Part shown: positions 1 through 6,547 of the stretch, piece after piece
How the letters are laid out: every line of letters begins with the position of its first letter
Position numbering within the stretch: position 1 is the stretch's first letter
Source of the DNA: Alysiella sp.
GTDB taxonomy: Bacteria; Pseudomonadota; Gammaproteobacteria; Burkholderiales; Neisseriaceae
Length of the DNA: 22,221 nucleotides
Direction: 5' to 3'
NCBI RefSeq assembly: GCF_030525755.1
Contig: NZ_JAUNEC010000027.1
Coordinates: 1 to 22,221, forward strand
The notes under the pieces: model-generated
What the model saw: the letters and a program-made list of their open reading frames with translations, nothing else
What the model was told of the DNA's origin: nothing
Databases searched by the model: none
Translations under genes and position numbers: made by a program

Positions 1-95
1 CGTTGAACGCGATTGTCGGTCAAGTGATGAAAGCCTCCAAAGGCAAGGCAAATCCAACTGCGGTGCAGGATTTGGTGAAGGCAAAATTGGCGTAA
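1..95 (+). CDS. gatB: GatB C-terminus, Asp/Glu-tRNA amidotransferase subunit B (partial, 5' cut)
   Basis: The frame starting at base 3 reads LNAIVGQVMKASKGKANPTA and ends in LVKAKLA before TAA at 93-95. The VGQVMKASKGKANP pattern is the tail of the YqeY-like domain that closes GatB. GatB is the kinase/transamidase subunit of GatCAB, which converts Glu-tRNA(Gln) and Asp-tRNA(Asn) to the amidated forms in the cytoplasm. Only the last 30 codons are inside the window, so the catalytic domain cannot be checked. The gene converges on the ApeP-like gene, with a paired-uptake-sequence hairpin between them. Confidence 0.85.
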   Translation, partial: LNAIVGQVMKASKGKANPTAVQDLVKAKLA

Positions 96-103
96 AAAAT
101 TTT

Positions 104-131
104 AAGCTGCCTGAAAACATTCAGGCAGCTT
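104..131 (+). terminator. Inverted uptake-sequence hairpin behind gatB
   Basis: AAGCTGCCTGAA (104-115) and TTCAGGCAGCTT (120-131) form a 12-bp stem with a 4-nt loop, 8 nt after the gatB stop. Each arm is an 11/12 match to AG-simDUS. Paired uptake sequences acting as factor-independent terminators are well known in Neisseriaceae. The U-run after the stem is weak (GATGTTTAA). Confidence 0.65.
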
Positions 132-181
132 GATGTTTAAAAAACAGCTACATAATTTATTAATTTTAATCAAAGTTTTCT

Positions 182-670
182 TTACATTGCTGTCCCATTT
201 TTGGGGCTATACACATTTAAAGCTGCCTGAATCAATAAACCATTTTCAGGTAGTATGGTACGTTTATCAATAGGCGCATCAATCCAATACAGCTCACAAT
301 CAAACACCCCTATACCATTTTGGTCTTGCGTGGAAACCTTAACTTTAATCTGTAATTGTGTACCAATCGGAATGACATCAGTAAACAAATTCAATTTGCG
401 CGTTCCCAATAGGAAACCCAAACGCACAGCTTCGCCCGCATTGTGCGCATGACAACCTGCCCAAGCTGCAACACCTTGTGCCATGATTTCCATACCAGCG
501 ATACAAGGCAATACACCGTTTCGCAACAATATATGGTCCTCATGAACATGGGCTTGAGCAAGCAAATGTTGTTCGCTGTAATCGGTAATGCGTTCCAATA
601 AAACCATTTTTCCACTGTGTGGTAAAAGTGAGGCAACATCATCAATAGGGCAAATCAGTGGCTCATTCAT
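182..670 (-). CDS. ApeP-like hotdog-fold 3-hydroxyacyl-ACP dehydratase
   Basis: A 162-residue protein of the hotdog 3-hydroxyacyl-ACP dehydratase family found in aryl-polyene clusters (ApeP type). The family would dehydrate 3-hydroxyacyl-ACP intermediates in each elongation cycle. Visible landmarks are LPHSGKMVLLERI near residues 16-28, where FabZ-like proteins carry LPHRPPMLLLDR, and LPCIAGMEIMAQGVAAWAG near 54-72, matching the GIEYMAQ central helix that holds the acidic active-site residue. The length is normal and the frame is intact. The start is ATG at 670, preceded by an exact uptake sequence instead of a clear ribosome-binding site. It is transcribed away from the broken ketosynthase gene, with a good promoter in between. 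The APE assignment rests on family resemblance plus the ketosynthase, acyltransferase and carrier-protein neighbours. A role in another fatty-acid pathway is possible. Confidence 0.75.
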   Translation of the reverse strand: MNEPLICPIDDVASLLPHSGKMVLLERITDYSEQHLLAQAHVHEDHILLRNGVLPCIAGMEIMAQGVAAWAGCHAHNAGEAVRLGFLLGTRKLNLFTDVIPIGTQLQIKVKVSTQDQNGIGVFDCELYWIDAPIDKRTILPENGLLIQAALNVYSPKNGTAM

Positions 671-672
671 TT

Positions 673-684
673 TTCAGGCAGCCT
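673..684 (-). repeat. DNA uptake sequence (exact AG-simDUS)
   Basis: TTCAGGCAGCCT on the plus strand. It lies 2 nt upstream of the ApeP-like start codon, so it forms most of that gene's leader. Confidence 0.85.
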
Positions 685-702
685 TAACTATGGAAAAATA
701 AT

Positions 703-732
703 ATTATACGGATTGCATCTGTTTTTTGTGAA
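703..732 (-). promoter_or_regulatory. Sigma-70 type promoter for the ApeP-like gene
   Basis: Read on the minus strand: TTCACA (727-732, 5/6 to the -35 consensus), an 18-nt spacer, then TATAAT (703-708, 6/6). The -10 box ends 32 nt before the ATG at 670. This is the best sigma-70 match in the divergent gap. The opposite direction has only TAAAAT at 743-748 without a good -35. Confidence 0.6.
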
Positions 733-781
733 AACTTTCGGCTAAAATACCGCTTTTATCAACGTTTCTTTGAAAATCATC

Positions 782-1523
782 ATGCCCACCGCTTGCACAT
801 TCAGCTTCAATATTGCCGCTTGGCAGGCTGTTTCCGATAAGATGTTTCAGATAACGCAATGGCAAGCATGGTCACAGAATGCAGCAATCATAGATGACTT
901 TGCCCCTTATCAACCCAAATTGGCTTTTTTGCCTGTTATGCAACGTCGCCGTTTGAGTTTGATTGCACGATTGGTTTGTGATGCAACATGGGATTTGGCA
1001 ACACGATTTTCAGGCAGCCCTGTGGTTTATGCTTCACATGATGGTGAACAAAACCGCAGTTTTGATTTGTGGTTGGAATAGTTTCGTTCAGGTAACGTTT
1101 CACCCACATCATTTGGCTTATCGGTACACAATGCCGTAATGGGACAATGGTCTATGTTGCGTGGCGACATGAATGAAAATACAGCACTGGTTTCAGGCAG
1201 CGACAATCTAGAAACCGCTTTGGCAGAAGCCCATATTTTAACTCAATGAAGGCGTTGAGTCAGTTCTGGTGGTGCTTGCTGATGAACCTTTACATACAGA
1301 TTACACCTTGCCCGCACAACGTGCCCCTTTCCCTTATGTACTGGCAATGGTTTTGACACAAGGTCAAGACTACACCATCAGTTTACAAAATGAACCAAAC
1401 CCGAATACCCATCATTCATTTTACTGGGGTGCACTAAATTGGATACGCTTTATGCTTTCAGGTAGCCTGAATCACACCCAAAATTATGGCAGTCGCATTT
1501 GGCAATGGCAGAAAAACACATGA
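782..1523 (+). pseudogene. Broken beta-ketoacyl synthase/chain-length factor (ApeC-like), nonsense plus frameshift
   Basis: Translated across its lesions, this is a ~247-residue beta-ketoacyl synthase N-terminal-like protein, the chain-length-factor partner of aryl-polyene ketosynthases. The first part (ATG 782, or TTG 770) contains QRRRLSLIARLVCDATWDLA and VVYASHDGEQ, then stops at TAG 1079-1081. The same frame continues with FRSGNVSPTSFGLSVHNAV, the family's SPTSFSLSVHNA motif, so the TAG probably replaced a CAG (Gln) codon. At about 1241 an extra A in TTTTAACTCAAT shifts the frame. Without it the text reads AHILLNEGVESVLVVLADEP and continues to TGA 1521-1523. Both halves keep family motifs, so decay looks recent. 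Sequencing error could explain one lesion but hardly two. The protein is presumably not made at full length. Confidence 0.8.
1457..1468 (-). repeat. Variant uptake sequence identical to the Eikenella dialect
   Basis: TTCAGGTAGCCT is the complement of AGGCTACCTGAA (AG-eikDUS), one base from the dialect used elsewhere here. It lies inside the broken ketosynthase gene. Confidence 0.5.
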
Positions 1524-2277
1524 AAAATTGGATTATGTACGCCGCTTTTGCGCCACATTATTCGGTTTTGTTTTATTTGGTCTAGGCGGCTTGGCATTTA
1601 AATTGGTTTTACTGCCCTATACCATCAACAGTACCCAAAACGATATTTCTCGCCAATTGCAAGCACGACGCAAAGTTGCAGGCATTTGGCAACTTTTTGT
1701 ACGATATTTAATTTGGTCTGGAGTATTGAGCGTAGAATATCATGGCATGGACAAATTAGGACGTGTGGGACAACTGATTTTGCCCAACCACCCTTCTCTT
1801 TTGGATATGGTTTTACTGATTAGTCAAGTACCCGAAATCAACTGTGTTGTCAAAAAAGATTTGCTGAACAATCCCACAATGAACAGCCAAATTCGCGCAA
1901 CAGGCTACATTCCCAATGAAGAAAATGAAGCCATGCTGGATGAAATTCATCGCGTGTTTCAGAACAATCAAAGCCTACTGATTTTTCCCGAAGGCACGCG
2001 TACAGGTTGGGACGGACAAGTTAAAATGCATCGAGGTGCCGTATCCATTGGATTAAGAAGTGCCAAAGTCATCACTCCTGTTTACATCAAAATGAACCCA
2101 CCTAATTTCAAGAAAGGTCAAGCATGGTATCGCATACCACATCAAAAAATACACTATACCATTAGTGTTGGCGAAGACATCAACCCACAAACATGGCTGG
2201 CTGAAAAGCCTTTACCCATTGCCGCAAGGCGTTTAAATCAATATTTAGAAGACGACTTTACAAGGAAAACCACATGA
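1486..2277 (+). CDS. Lysophospholipid/1-acylglycerol-3-phosphate acyltransferase family protein of the APE island
   Basis: An LPLAT-family acyltransferase, the type found beside the carrier proteins in aryl-polyene clusters, where it is thought to move the finished acyl chain to a membrane acceptor. Counting from ATG 1486, it has a hydrophobic segment at about 21-45, the catalytic NHPSLLD motif (NHx4D) at 101-107 and FPEGTRTG at 167-174, all intact. The start is uncertain. ATG 1486 and TTG 1528 have no clear ribosome-binding site. The expected start, ATG at 1520 overlapping the ketosynthase TGA, is out of frame by one base because the following A-run has five A instead of six. With six A the N-terminus would read MKKLDYVRRF. 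Its stop overlaps the next ATG (ATGA at 2274), showing translational coupling to the first carrier protein. Confidence 0.75.
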   Translation: MAVAFGNGRKTHEKLDYVRRFCATLFGFVLFGLGGLAFKLVLLPYTINSTQNDISRQLQARRKVAGIWQLFVRYLIWSGVLSVEYHGMDKLGRVGQLILPNHPSLLDMVLLISQVPEINCVVKKDLLNNPTMNSQIRATGYIPNEENEAMLDEIHRVFQNNQSLLIFPEGTRTGWDGQVKMHRGAVSIGLRSAKVITPVYIKMNPPNFKKGQAWYRIPHQKIHYTISVGEDINPQTWLAEKPLPIAARRLNQYLEDDFTRKTT

Positions 2278-2534
2278 GTTTAGAACAACAAATCAAAACA
2301 ATGATTATTGACAGTTTGGGCCTGGAAGACATCAGCATATCCGATATTGGTGATGAAGATGCCCTATTTGGCGACAATGGCTTGGGCTTGGATTCAGTAG
2401 ATGCTTTGGAATTGGGTTTAGCAGTACAAAAAACCTTTAATTTACAATTAGATGGAGAAAATGAAAATTTGCGTGAACATTTTTCCAGCGTAAAAACCTT
2501 GGCTGCATTCATCCGCAATCGCCAAGCCGTATAA
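2274..2534 (+). CDS. Acyl carrier protein 1 (APE type, phosphopantetheine-binding)
   Basis: An 86-residue acyl carrier protein. The attachment motif is GLDSVDALEL, with the 4'-phosphopantetheine serine at residue 41. It carries growing acyl chains as thioesters in the cytoplasm. The start ATG overlaps the acyltransferase stop (ATGA), and AAGGA lies upstream inside that gene, so the start is well supported. Two consecutive carrier proteins after an acyltransferase match the layout of APE clusters (ApeE/ApeF type). It is distinct from a housekeeping AcpP, which would normally read DSLD and sit next to fabD/fabG/fabF. Frame and active serine are intact, although the ketosynthase upstream is broken. 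Confidence 0.82.
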   Translation: MSLEQQIKTMIIDSLGLEDISISDIGDEDALFGDNGLGLDSVDALELGLAVQKTFNLQLDGENENLREHFSSVKTLAAFIRNRQAV

Positions 2535-2554
2535 GCCATAGCAAGGAGCAAATC

Positions 2555-2800
2555 ATGACCGAACAAGAAATCCGTGATATTTTAAGCAATGCTTTGATTG
2601 ATTTGTTTGAAATTGAGCCAGAACGCATCAAACCCGAAACCCATTTATACGAAGATTTGGAAATTGACAGCATTGATGCCATTGATTTGATTGACCACAT
2701 CAAACGCGAAACAGGTCGCAAATTGCGTGCTGAAGATTTCCGCAATGTGCGTACCGTTGAAGATGTAGTACAAGCCGTTTTACGCATTCAAACCGATTAA
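2555..2800 (+). CDS. Acyl carrier protein 2 (APE type)
   Basis: An 81-residue acyl carrier protein with the attachment motif EIDSIDAIDLIDHI, in which Ser39 is the phosphopantetheine site. A strong ribosome-binding site, AAGGAG, lies 9 nt before the ATG. It follows carrier protein 1 by 20 nt and ends the operon, since a perfect 9-bp terminator hairpin follows. In complete APE clusters the next genes are usually a membrane protein, an AMP-ligase, dehydratase, ketoreductase and ketosynthases. Here none follow: the next gene is hemE. The protein itself looks functional. Confidence 0.82.
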   Translation: MTEQEIRDILSNALIDLFEIEPERIKPETHLYEDLEIDSIDAIDLIDHIKRETGRKLRAEDFRNVRTVEDVVQAVLRIQTD

Positions 2801-2812
2801 AATTCCAATAAC

Positions 2813-2842
2813 CGCAGTCTCAATGAAACGAGACTGCGTTTT
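2813..2842 (+). terminator. Rho-independent terminator closing the APE-type operon
   Basis: CGCAGTCTC (2813-2821) pairs perfectly with GAGACTGCG (2830-2838) around an 8-nt loop, followed by TTTT. This hairpin is not built from uptake sequences, unlike most others in the window. Confidence 0.85.
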
Positions 2843-2847
2843 GGGTT

Positions 2848-2862
2848 TTCAGGCAGCCTGAA
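2848..2862. repeat. Palindromic DNA uptake sequence
   Basis: TTCAGGCAGCCTGAA. It reads as AG-simDUS on one strand and as the Kingella dialect on the other. It lies just after the terminator of the acyl-carrier operon. Confidence 0.85.
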
Positions 2863-2884
2863 ACCGCAATAACAAACCACGACA

Positions 2885-2893
2885 TGCTATAAT
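2885..2893 (+). promoter_or_regulatory. Extended -10 promoter of hemE
   Basis: TGCTATAAT is a perfect extended -10 element (TGn plus TATAAT). It ends 31 nt before the hemE ATG. No good -35 box is visible at the right distance, which is acceptable for an extended -10 promoter. Confidence 0.6.
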
Positions 2894-2924
2894 CCATTCC
2901 ATTTTAACCCATTTTCATTTTGCC

Positions 2925-3986
2925 ATGACTGTCTTACAAAACGACACCTTTCTCCGCGCCCTGTTGCGCCAACCCGTTGAATATACGCCCATTTGGATGA
3001 TGCGCCAAGCAGGACGTTATTTGCCCGAATACCGCGCAACCCGCGCCCAAGCAGGCGGTTTTTTGGATTTGTGCAAAAACACCGAATTGGCAACCGAAGT
3101 AACCATTCAGCCGCTTGAACGCTTTGATTTGGACGCAGCCATTTTGTTTTCCGACATTTTGACCGTGCCAGACGCAATGGGCTTGGGTTTGTATTTTGAA
3201 ACAGGCGAAGGGCCAAAATTTCAAAATCCCATTCAAAATGAACAAGCTGTGAGCCAGTTGCGTGTGCCTGATATGGCGAATTTGCGCTATGTGTTTGACG
3301 CGGTGGCGTCCATTCGCAAGGCTTTGAATGGGCGTGTGCCTTTGATTGGCTTTTCAGGCAGCCCGTTCACTTTGGCTTGCTATATGGTGGAAGGCGGTGG
3401 CAGCAAAGAATTTCGCACCATCAAATCCATGATGTACAGCCGCCCCGATTTGCTGCACAAAATTTTGGACGTGAACGCCCAAGCCGTAACCGCCTATTTG
3501 AACGAGCAAATCGCACACGGCGCACAAGCGGTACAAATTTTTGATACTTGGGGTGGCGTGTTGAGCCACACCGCATTCCGCGAGTTTAGCTTGCAATACA
3601 TGAAACAAATCGTAAGCGGATTAAAACGCGAAAACGAAGGTCGCCAAGTGCCTGTGATTGTGTTTACCAAAGGCGGCGGTCAGTGGCTGGAACATTTGGC
3701 AGATTGTGGCGCAGACGCTTTGGGCTTGGATTGGACGACCGATTTGGCACAAGCCCGAGCGCGTGTGGGCAACAAAGTCGCTTTGCAAGGCAATTTTGAC
3801 CCATTCGCGCTGTTTGGTTCGCCCGAGAATATCCGCACCGAAGTCAGCCGCATTTTGGGCGAATTTGGACACGGCACGGGACACGTTTTCAATTTGGGAC
3901 ACGGCATCAACCAACACACCGACCCCGAACACGCCAAAATTTTGGTGGACGCGGTGCATGAATTGTCGCGCCAGTATCATCAATAA
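2925..3986 (+). CDS. hemE: Uroporphyrinogen decarboxylase
   Basis: HemE removes the four acetate carboxyl groups of uroporphyrinogen III to give coproporphyrinogen III, a cytoplasmic step of haem synthesis that needs no cofactor. The 353 residues match the family's usual ~354. The signature PIWMMRQAGRYLPEY is at 22-36, FSDILTVPDAMG near 75-86 holds the active-site aspartate, and GFSGSPFTLACYMVEG is at 142-157. The FSGSP codons are also an 11/12 uptake sequence (3353-3364). It has its own extended -10 promoter after the terminator of the carrier-protein operon, so it should be transcribed independently. No strong ribosome-binding site precedes the ATG. Confidence 0.97.
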   Translation: MTVLQNDTFLRALLRQPVEYTPIWMMRQAGRYLPEYRATRAQAGGFLDLCKNTELATEVTIQPLERFDLDAAILFSDILTVPDAMGLGLYFETGEGPKFQNPIQNEQAVSQLRVPDMANLRYVFDAVASIRKALNGRVPLIGFSGSPFTLACYMVEGGGSKEFRTIKSMMYSRPDLLHKILDVNAQAVTAYLNEQIAHGAQAVQIFDTWGGVLSHTAFREFSLQYMKQIVSGLKRENEGRQVPVIVFTKGGGQWLEHLADCGADALGLDWTTDLAQARARVGNKVALQGNFDPFALFGSPENIRTEVSRILGEFGHGTGHVFNLGHGINQHTDPEHAKILVDAVHELSRQYHQ

Positions 3987-4099
3987 GCATTTCAGGCTGC
4001 TTGAAAACAAAAATATGGGTTGCAGGCAGCCTGTCCTCATTCCTCACAATAAACCCATTTTCGCCCTTATCTTCAATTTCCTGTTTCAGGTAACCCAAT

Positions 4100-4396
4100 A
4101 TGTCCCATCTTGATTATGCCGCGCTGTTTTTATTAATTGGCATCATGCTGATTTCATTAACTGTAATTTGGCAAATGTATGTTGTATTAACTGAAATCCA
4201 CACATTAGACCGCTACACAGAACACCCCAAACTGCCTCTGATAGCCTCATCGGTGTTTTTCAGTTTCAGTTTATCACTCTATTATTTTTGTCCTAACGCC
4301 CGAAAAAAAGGCATTGTTTTCCTCATTTTGGGCATCAGCGGACTGCTTTGTTATGGCTTGGGCATGTATTTCAAACGCCTTGCTATGAATATGTGA
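4100..4396 (+). CDS. Small hydrophobic membrane protein, function unknown
   Basis: A 98-residue protein with three likely membrane segments: about residues 6-29, 45-65 and 71-90, separated by short polar stretches (HTLDRYTEHPK and PNARKKG). It has no cysteine pair or catalytic motif I recognise, and I cannot assign a family. CAGGTAAC about 8 nt before the ATG may serve as ribosome-binding site. It lies between hemE and tusA, with an 11/12 uptake sequence on each side (4021-4032 and 4399-4410), and could be cotranscribed with tusA 47 nt downstream. The context does not show a job. Confidence 0.65.
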   Translation: MSHLDYAALFLLIGIMLISLTVIWQMYVVLTEIHTLDRYTEHPKLPLIASSVFFSFSLSLYYFCPNARKKGIVFLILGISGLLCYGLGMYFKRLAMNM

Positions 4397-4443
4397 TTTG
4401 CAGGCAGCCTCTCATCAATAAAATATTCAATTTCAAATTTAAT

Positions 4444-4668
4444 ATGACTACCGAAATCTTGGATTTAACTGGCTTAAAATGTCCACTCCCCATTTTACGC
4501 ACCAAAAAAGCCCTAGCCTCGCTGCCCAGTGGCAGCATCATCACGGTATTGGCAACCGATTCAGGTGCACCCAATGATTTTTTGGCCTTTTGTCGGCATA
4601 CGGGACACGAATTATTGGAAAGCAGCGAAACCAATGGCGTATTTACTTTGGTTTTAAAACGCAAATGA
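4444..4668 (+). CDS. tusA: TusA/SirA-family sulfurtransferase
   Basis: A 74-residue sulfur carrier protein. The family's CPxP motif is present as GLKCPLPIL, with the persulfide-carrying cysteine at residue 13. TusA accepts sulfur from the cysteine desulfurase IscS and passes it on for tRNA 2-thiouridine formation and other sulfur transfers in the cytoplasm. I chose ATG 4444, not in-frame starts upstream, because it gives the family length and the usual N-terminus (TEILDLTGLKCP). The C-terminal half, TDSGAPNDFLAFCRHTGHELL, is also typical. The protein may be a TusA paralogue instead of the tRNA-modifying one; the sequence alone does not decide this. Confidence 0.9.
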   Translation: MTTEILDLTGLKCPLPILRTKKALASLPSGSIITVLATDSGAPNDFLAFCRHTGHELLESSETNGVFTLVLKRK

Positions 4669-4719
4669 TTTCAGGATGCCTGAAAGTCTTCATAATCACT
4701 ATTCCAAAAGGAAAACACC

Positions 4720-5202
4720 ATGAAAATCAAAACTTTTCTAGTTACTTTGCTCTTTTGTTGTGGCACTTTACACGCTACATCTACCGAAAACATACAAAAT
4801 TTTATCCAATTGATGAAACAATTATCGCCCGAAGAAAAAGCCCCTTTGGTGCGCCAAATGATTAAATTACTCGATGAAAAAACGCAAACACGCTATCAAA
4901 AAGACCCTAAAATAGAAAGCATGCAGGTTAGCCTATCAGACAATAACATCAACACTTTACTTATCCATATCAAAATCAAAGCCGACCACGATTTAACCCG
5001 TTTAAGCGCAGACCCACAAGCCGCAGCCGCATTAAAAAAAATATTTGAGATCAAAATGCAACAAGACAACCCCTTTTGCATTAGAAATCAAAAAGACCAA
5101 GATATGTTTGATATTTTGGGTATCAGCCATATTCAATTCCAAATACATACAAATAACGTGGTATTAAGTGATAAACGCACTCCATTAACGTGGTGTCGCT
5201 GA
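4720..5202 (+). CDS. Secreted (periplasmic) hypothetical protein
   Basis: A 160-residue protein with a clear Sec signal peptide: MKIK, a hydrophobic core TFLVTLLFCCGT, and a likely cut after LHA at residue 19. There is no lipobox. The mature part is polar, with an amphipathic helical stretch at 23-60 and two cysteines near the end (C120 and C159) that could form a disulfide in the periplasm. AAAGGAAAA, 6 nt before the ATG, is a good ribosome-binding site. I do not recognise a family. It follows tusA with a variant uptake sequence (AGGATGCCTGAA, 4673-4684) between them, and a palindromic uptake sequence separates it from pyrC. Confidence 0.75.
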   Translation: MKIKTFLVTLLFCCGTLHATSTENIQNFIQLMKQLSPEEKAPLVRQMIKLLDEKTQTRYQKDPKIESMQVSLSDNNINTLLIHIKIKADHDLTRLSADPQAAAALKKIFEIKMQQDNPFCIRNQKDQDMFDILGISHIQFQIHTNNVVLSDKRTPLTWCR

Positions 5203-5205
5203 TTT

Positions 5206-5220
5206 TTCAGGCAGCCTGAA
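5206..5220. repeat. Palindromic DNA uptake sequence
   Basis: TTCAGGCAGCCTGAA, directly after the stop codon of the secreted protein gene and 31 nt before pyrC. Confidence 0.85.
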
Positions 5221-5251
5221 AACCCATTTTACCCAACAAAGGAAACACACC

Positions 5252-6286
5252 ATGCAAACTTTAACCATTATTCAACCCGATGATTTTCATGTGCATTTTC
5301 GTGATGGCATAGCGATGAAATCGGTTGTACCACACACCGCACGGCAGATGGGACGTGCTGTTGTGATGCCCAACTTAAAACCGCCTATTACCACAGTTTC
5401 CCAAGCACTTGAATACAAAAAGCAAATTCAAGCTGCCACGCCCGAAAATTGTACGTTTGAGCCGTTGATGACGCTATATTTAACCGACAACACCACACCC
5501 GAGACCGTACGCGAAGCCAAAGCAGCAGGGATTGTGGCGTTCAAATTGTATCCTGCTGGCGCGACCACCAATTCCGATAGTGGCGTTACCGATGTGTTTA
5601 AATTGTTACCTGTATTGAAAGAAATGGCAGTGCAGGGGATTTTGTTGCTCACACATGGTGAAGTTACCGACCCCAAGATTGACATTTTTGACCGTGAAGC
5701 TGAATTTATGGCGCGAATCATGCGCCCGATTTTGGCAGAAATTCCTGATTTGAAAGTGGTTTTTGAGCATATTACCACCGCCGAAGCCGCACAACTGGTT
5801 TGCGAAAGCGGCGACAATGTAGCAGCAACCGTTACGCCACAGCATTTGATGTACAACCGCAATCATTTGTTGGTTGGCGGTGTAAAGCCACATTTTTATT
5901 GCTTGCCGATTATCAAACGTGAAACGCATCGTCAAGCCCTTGTGGATGCGGTTACGGGGACATTTTCGCACAAATTCTTTTTGGGAACAGACACCGCCCC
6001 CCACCCCAAACACACTAAAGAAAACGCTTGCGGTTGTGCAGGTGTATTCAGCGCGATGACCGCGATTGAGTTGTACGCACAAATCTTTGAAAAAGCAGGG
6101 GCTTTGGATAAATTGGAAGCGTTTGCGTCCAAAAATGGAGCGCGTTTTTATGGCTTACCCGAAAATCCGTGTCAAATTACGCTCATCAAAAAACCGCAGC
6201 GCGTACCTGAAACCGTTCAGTTTGGCAACAGCGTGGTTGTGCCGATGTGTGCTGGTGAAGAAATTGAATGGTCTATCGTGGCATAA
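5252..6286 (+). CDS. pyrC: Dihydroorotase (type II, homodimeric)
   Basis: PyrC closes N-carbamoyl-aspartate to dihydroorotate, the third step of pyrimidine synthesis, in the cytoplasm with a binuclear zinc centre. The 344 residues compare with 348 in E. coli. The metal ligands are visible: DDFHVHFRDG gives His13 and His15, VAFKLYPAGATT gives the carboxylated Lys98, His135 lies in LLTHGEV, His173 in VFEHITT, and Asp247 in LGTDTAPHPK. All are intact. AAAGGAAA, 8 nt before the ATG, is a good ribosome-binding site. It is convergent with ansA and shares a bidirectional terminator with it. Confidence 0.97.
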   Translation: MQTLTIIQPDDFHVHFRDGIAMKSVVPHTARQMGRAVVMPNLKPPITTVSQALEYKKQIQAATPENCTFEPLMTLYLTDNTTPETVREAKAAGIVAFKLYPAGATTNSDSGVTDVFKLLPVLKEMAVQGILLLTHGEVTDPKIDIFDREAEFMARIMRPILAEIPDLKVVFEHITTAEAAQLVCESGDNVAATVTPQHLMYNRNHLLVGGVKPHFYCLPIIKRETHRQALVDAVTGTFSHKFFLGTDTAPHPKHTKENACGCAGVFSAMTAIELYAQIFEKAGALDKLEAFASKNGARFYGLPENPCQITLIKKPQRVPETVQFGNSVVVPMCAGEEIEWSIVA

Positions 6287-6349
6287 TTTTTCAGGCAACC
6301 TTTATCCGTGCGACAATTTTGCTTGTAGGACTCACTAGGTACAACGAAT

Positions 6350-6455
6350 TATGGTTGTTTAAAATTAACATGGGTAAGGCAATCATGCCTACTGTATACA
6401 AAGAGTATACATGCCAATAATCATGATTTAGGGTAAATATAAAATCCAACTTTAT
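6350..6455. mobile_element. Possible Correia-like (CREE/NEMIS-type) miniature element, degenerate
   Basis: The left end, TATGGTTGTTTAAAATTAAC, followed by GGGTAAGGCAA and GCC, aligns by eye with the left arm of Neisseria Correia elements (TATAGTGGATTAAATTTAAA, then GGACAAGGCGACGAAGCC). The centre, GTATACAAAGAGTATAC (6394-6410), resembles their GTACAAATAGTAC core. The right end, AAAATCCAACTTTA, resembles AATCCACTATA. The two ends are only weak inverted repeats of each other. It occupies most of the pyrC/ansA convergent gap and carries no gene. The resemblance is recalled, not computed. Confidence 0.42.
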
Positions 6456-6491
6456 GAACAAAGTATTGTAAAGATTTCTGTTTGAAACACA

Positions 6492-6533
6492 AAAAATAAG
6501 CACTTGGATAAGAAATTTCAAGTGCTTATTTTT
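6492..6533. terminator. Bidirectional terminator between pyrC and ansA
   Basis: A 15-bp perfect stem (6492-6506 with 6519-6533) is built on AATAAGCACTTG / CAAGTGCTTATT and flanked by A5 and T5, so it gives a U-run on either strand. The loop is 12 nt. It can serve both pyrC (+) and ansA (-). Confidence 0.88.
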
Positions 6534-6547
6534 ATAAAAACATTGTG

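Noticed and set aside
1269..1523. Independent small gene starting at GTG 1269
   Set aside because: It is the continuation of the ketosynthase after the frameshift, with no ribosome-binding site of its own and family sequence extending upstream of the GTG.
3993..4033. Possible terminator after hemE from CAGGCTGC and GCAGCCTG
   Set aside because: The arms are only 8 bp with a 25-nt loop and no U-run. They look like two independent degenerate uptake sequences.
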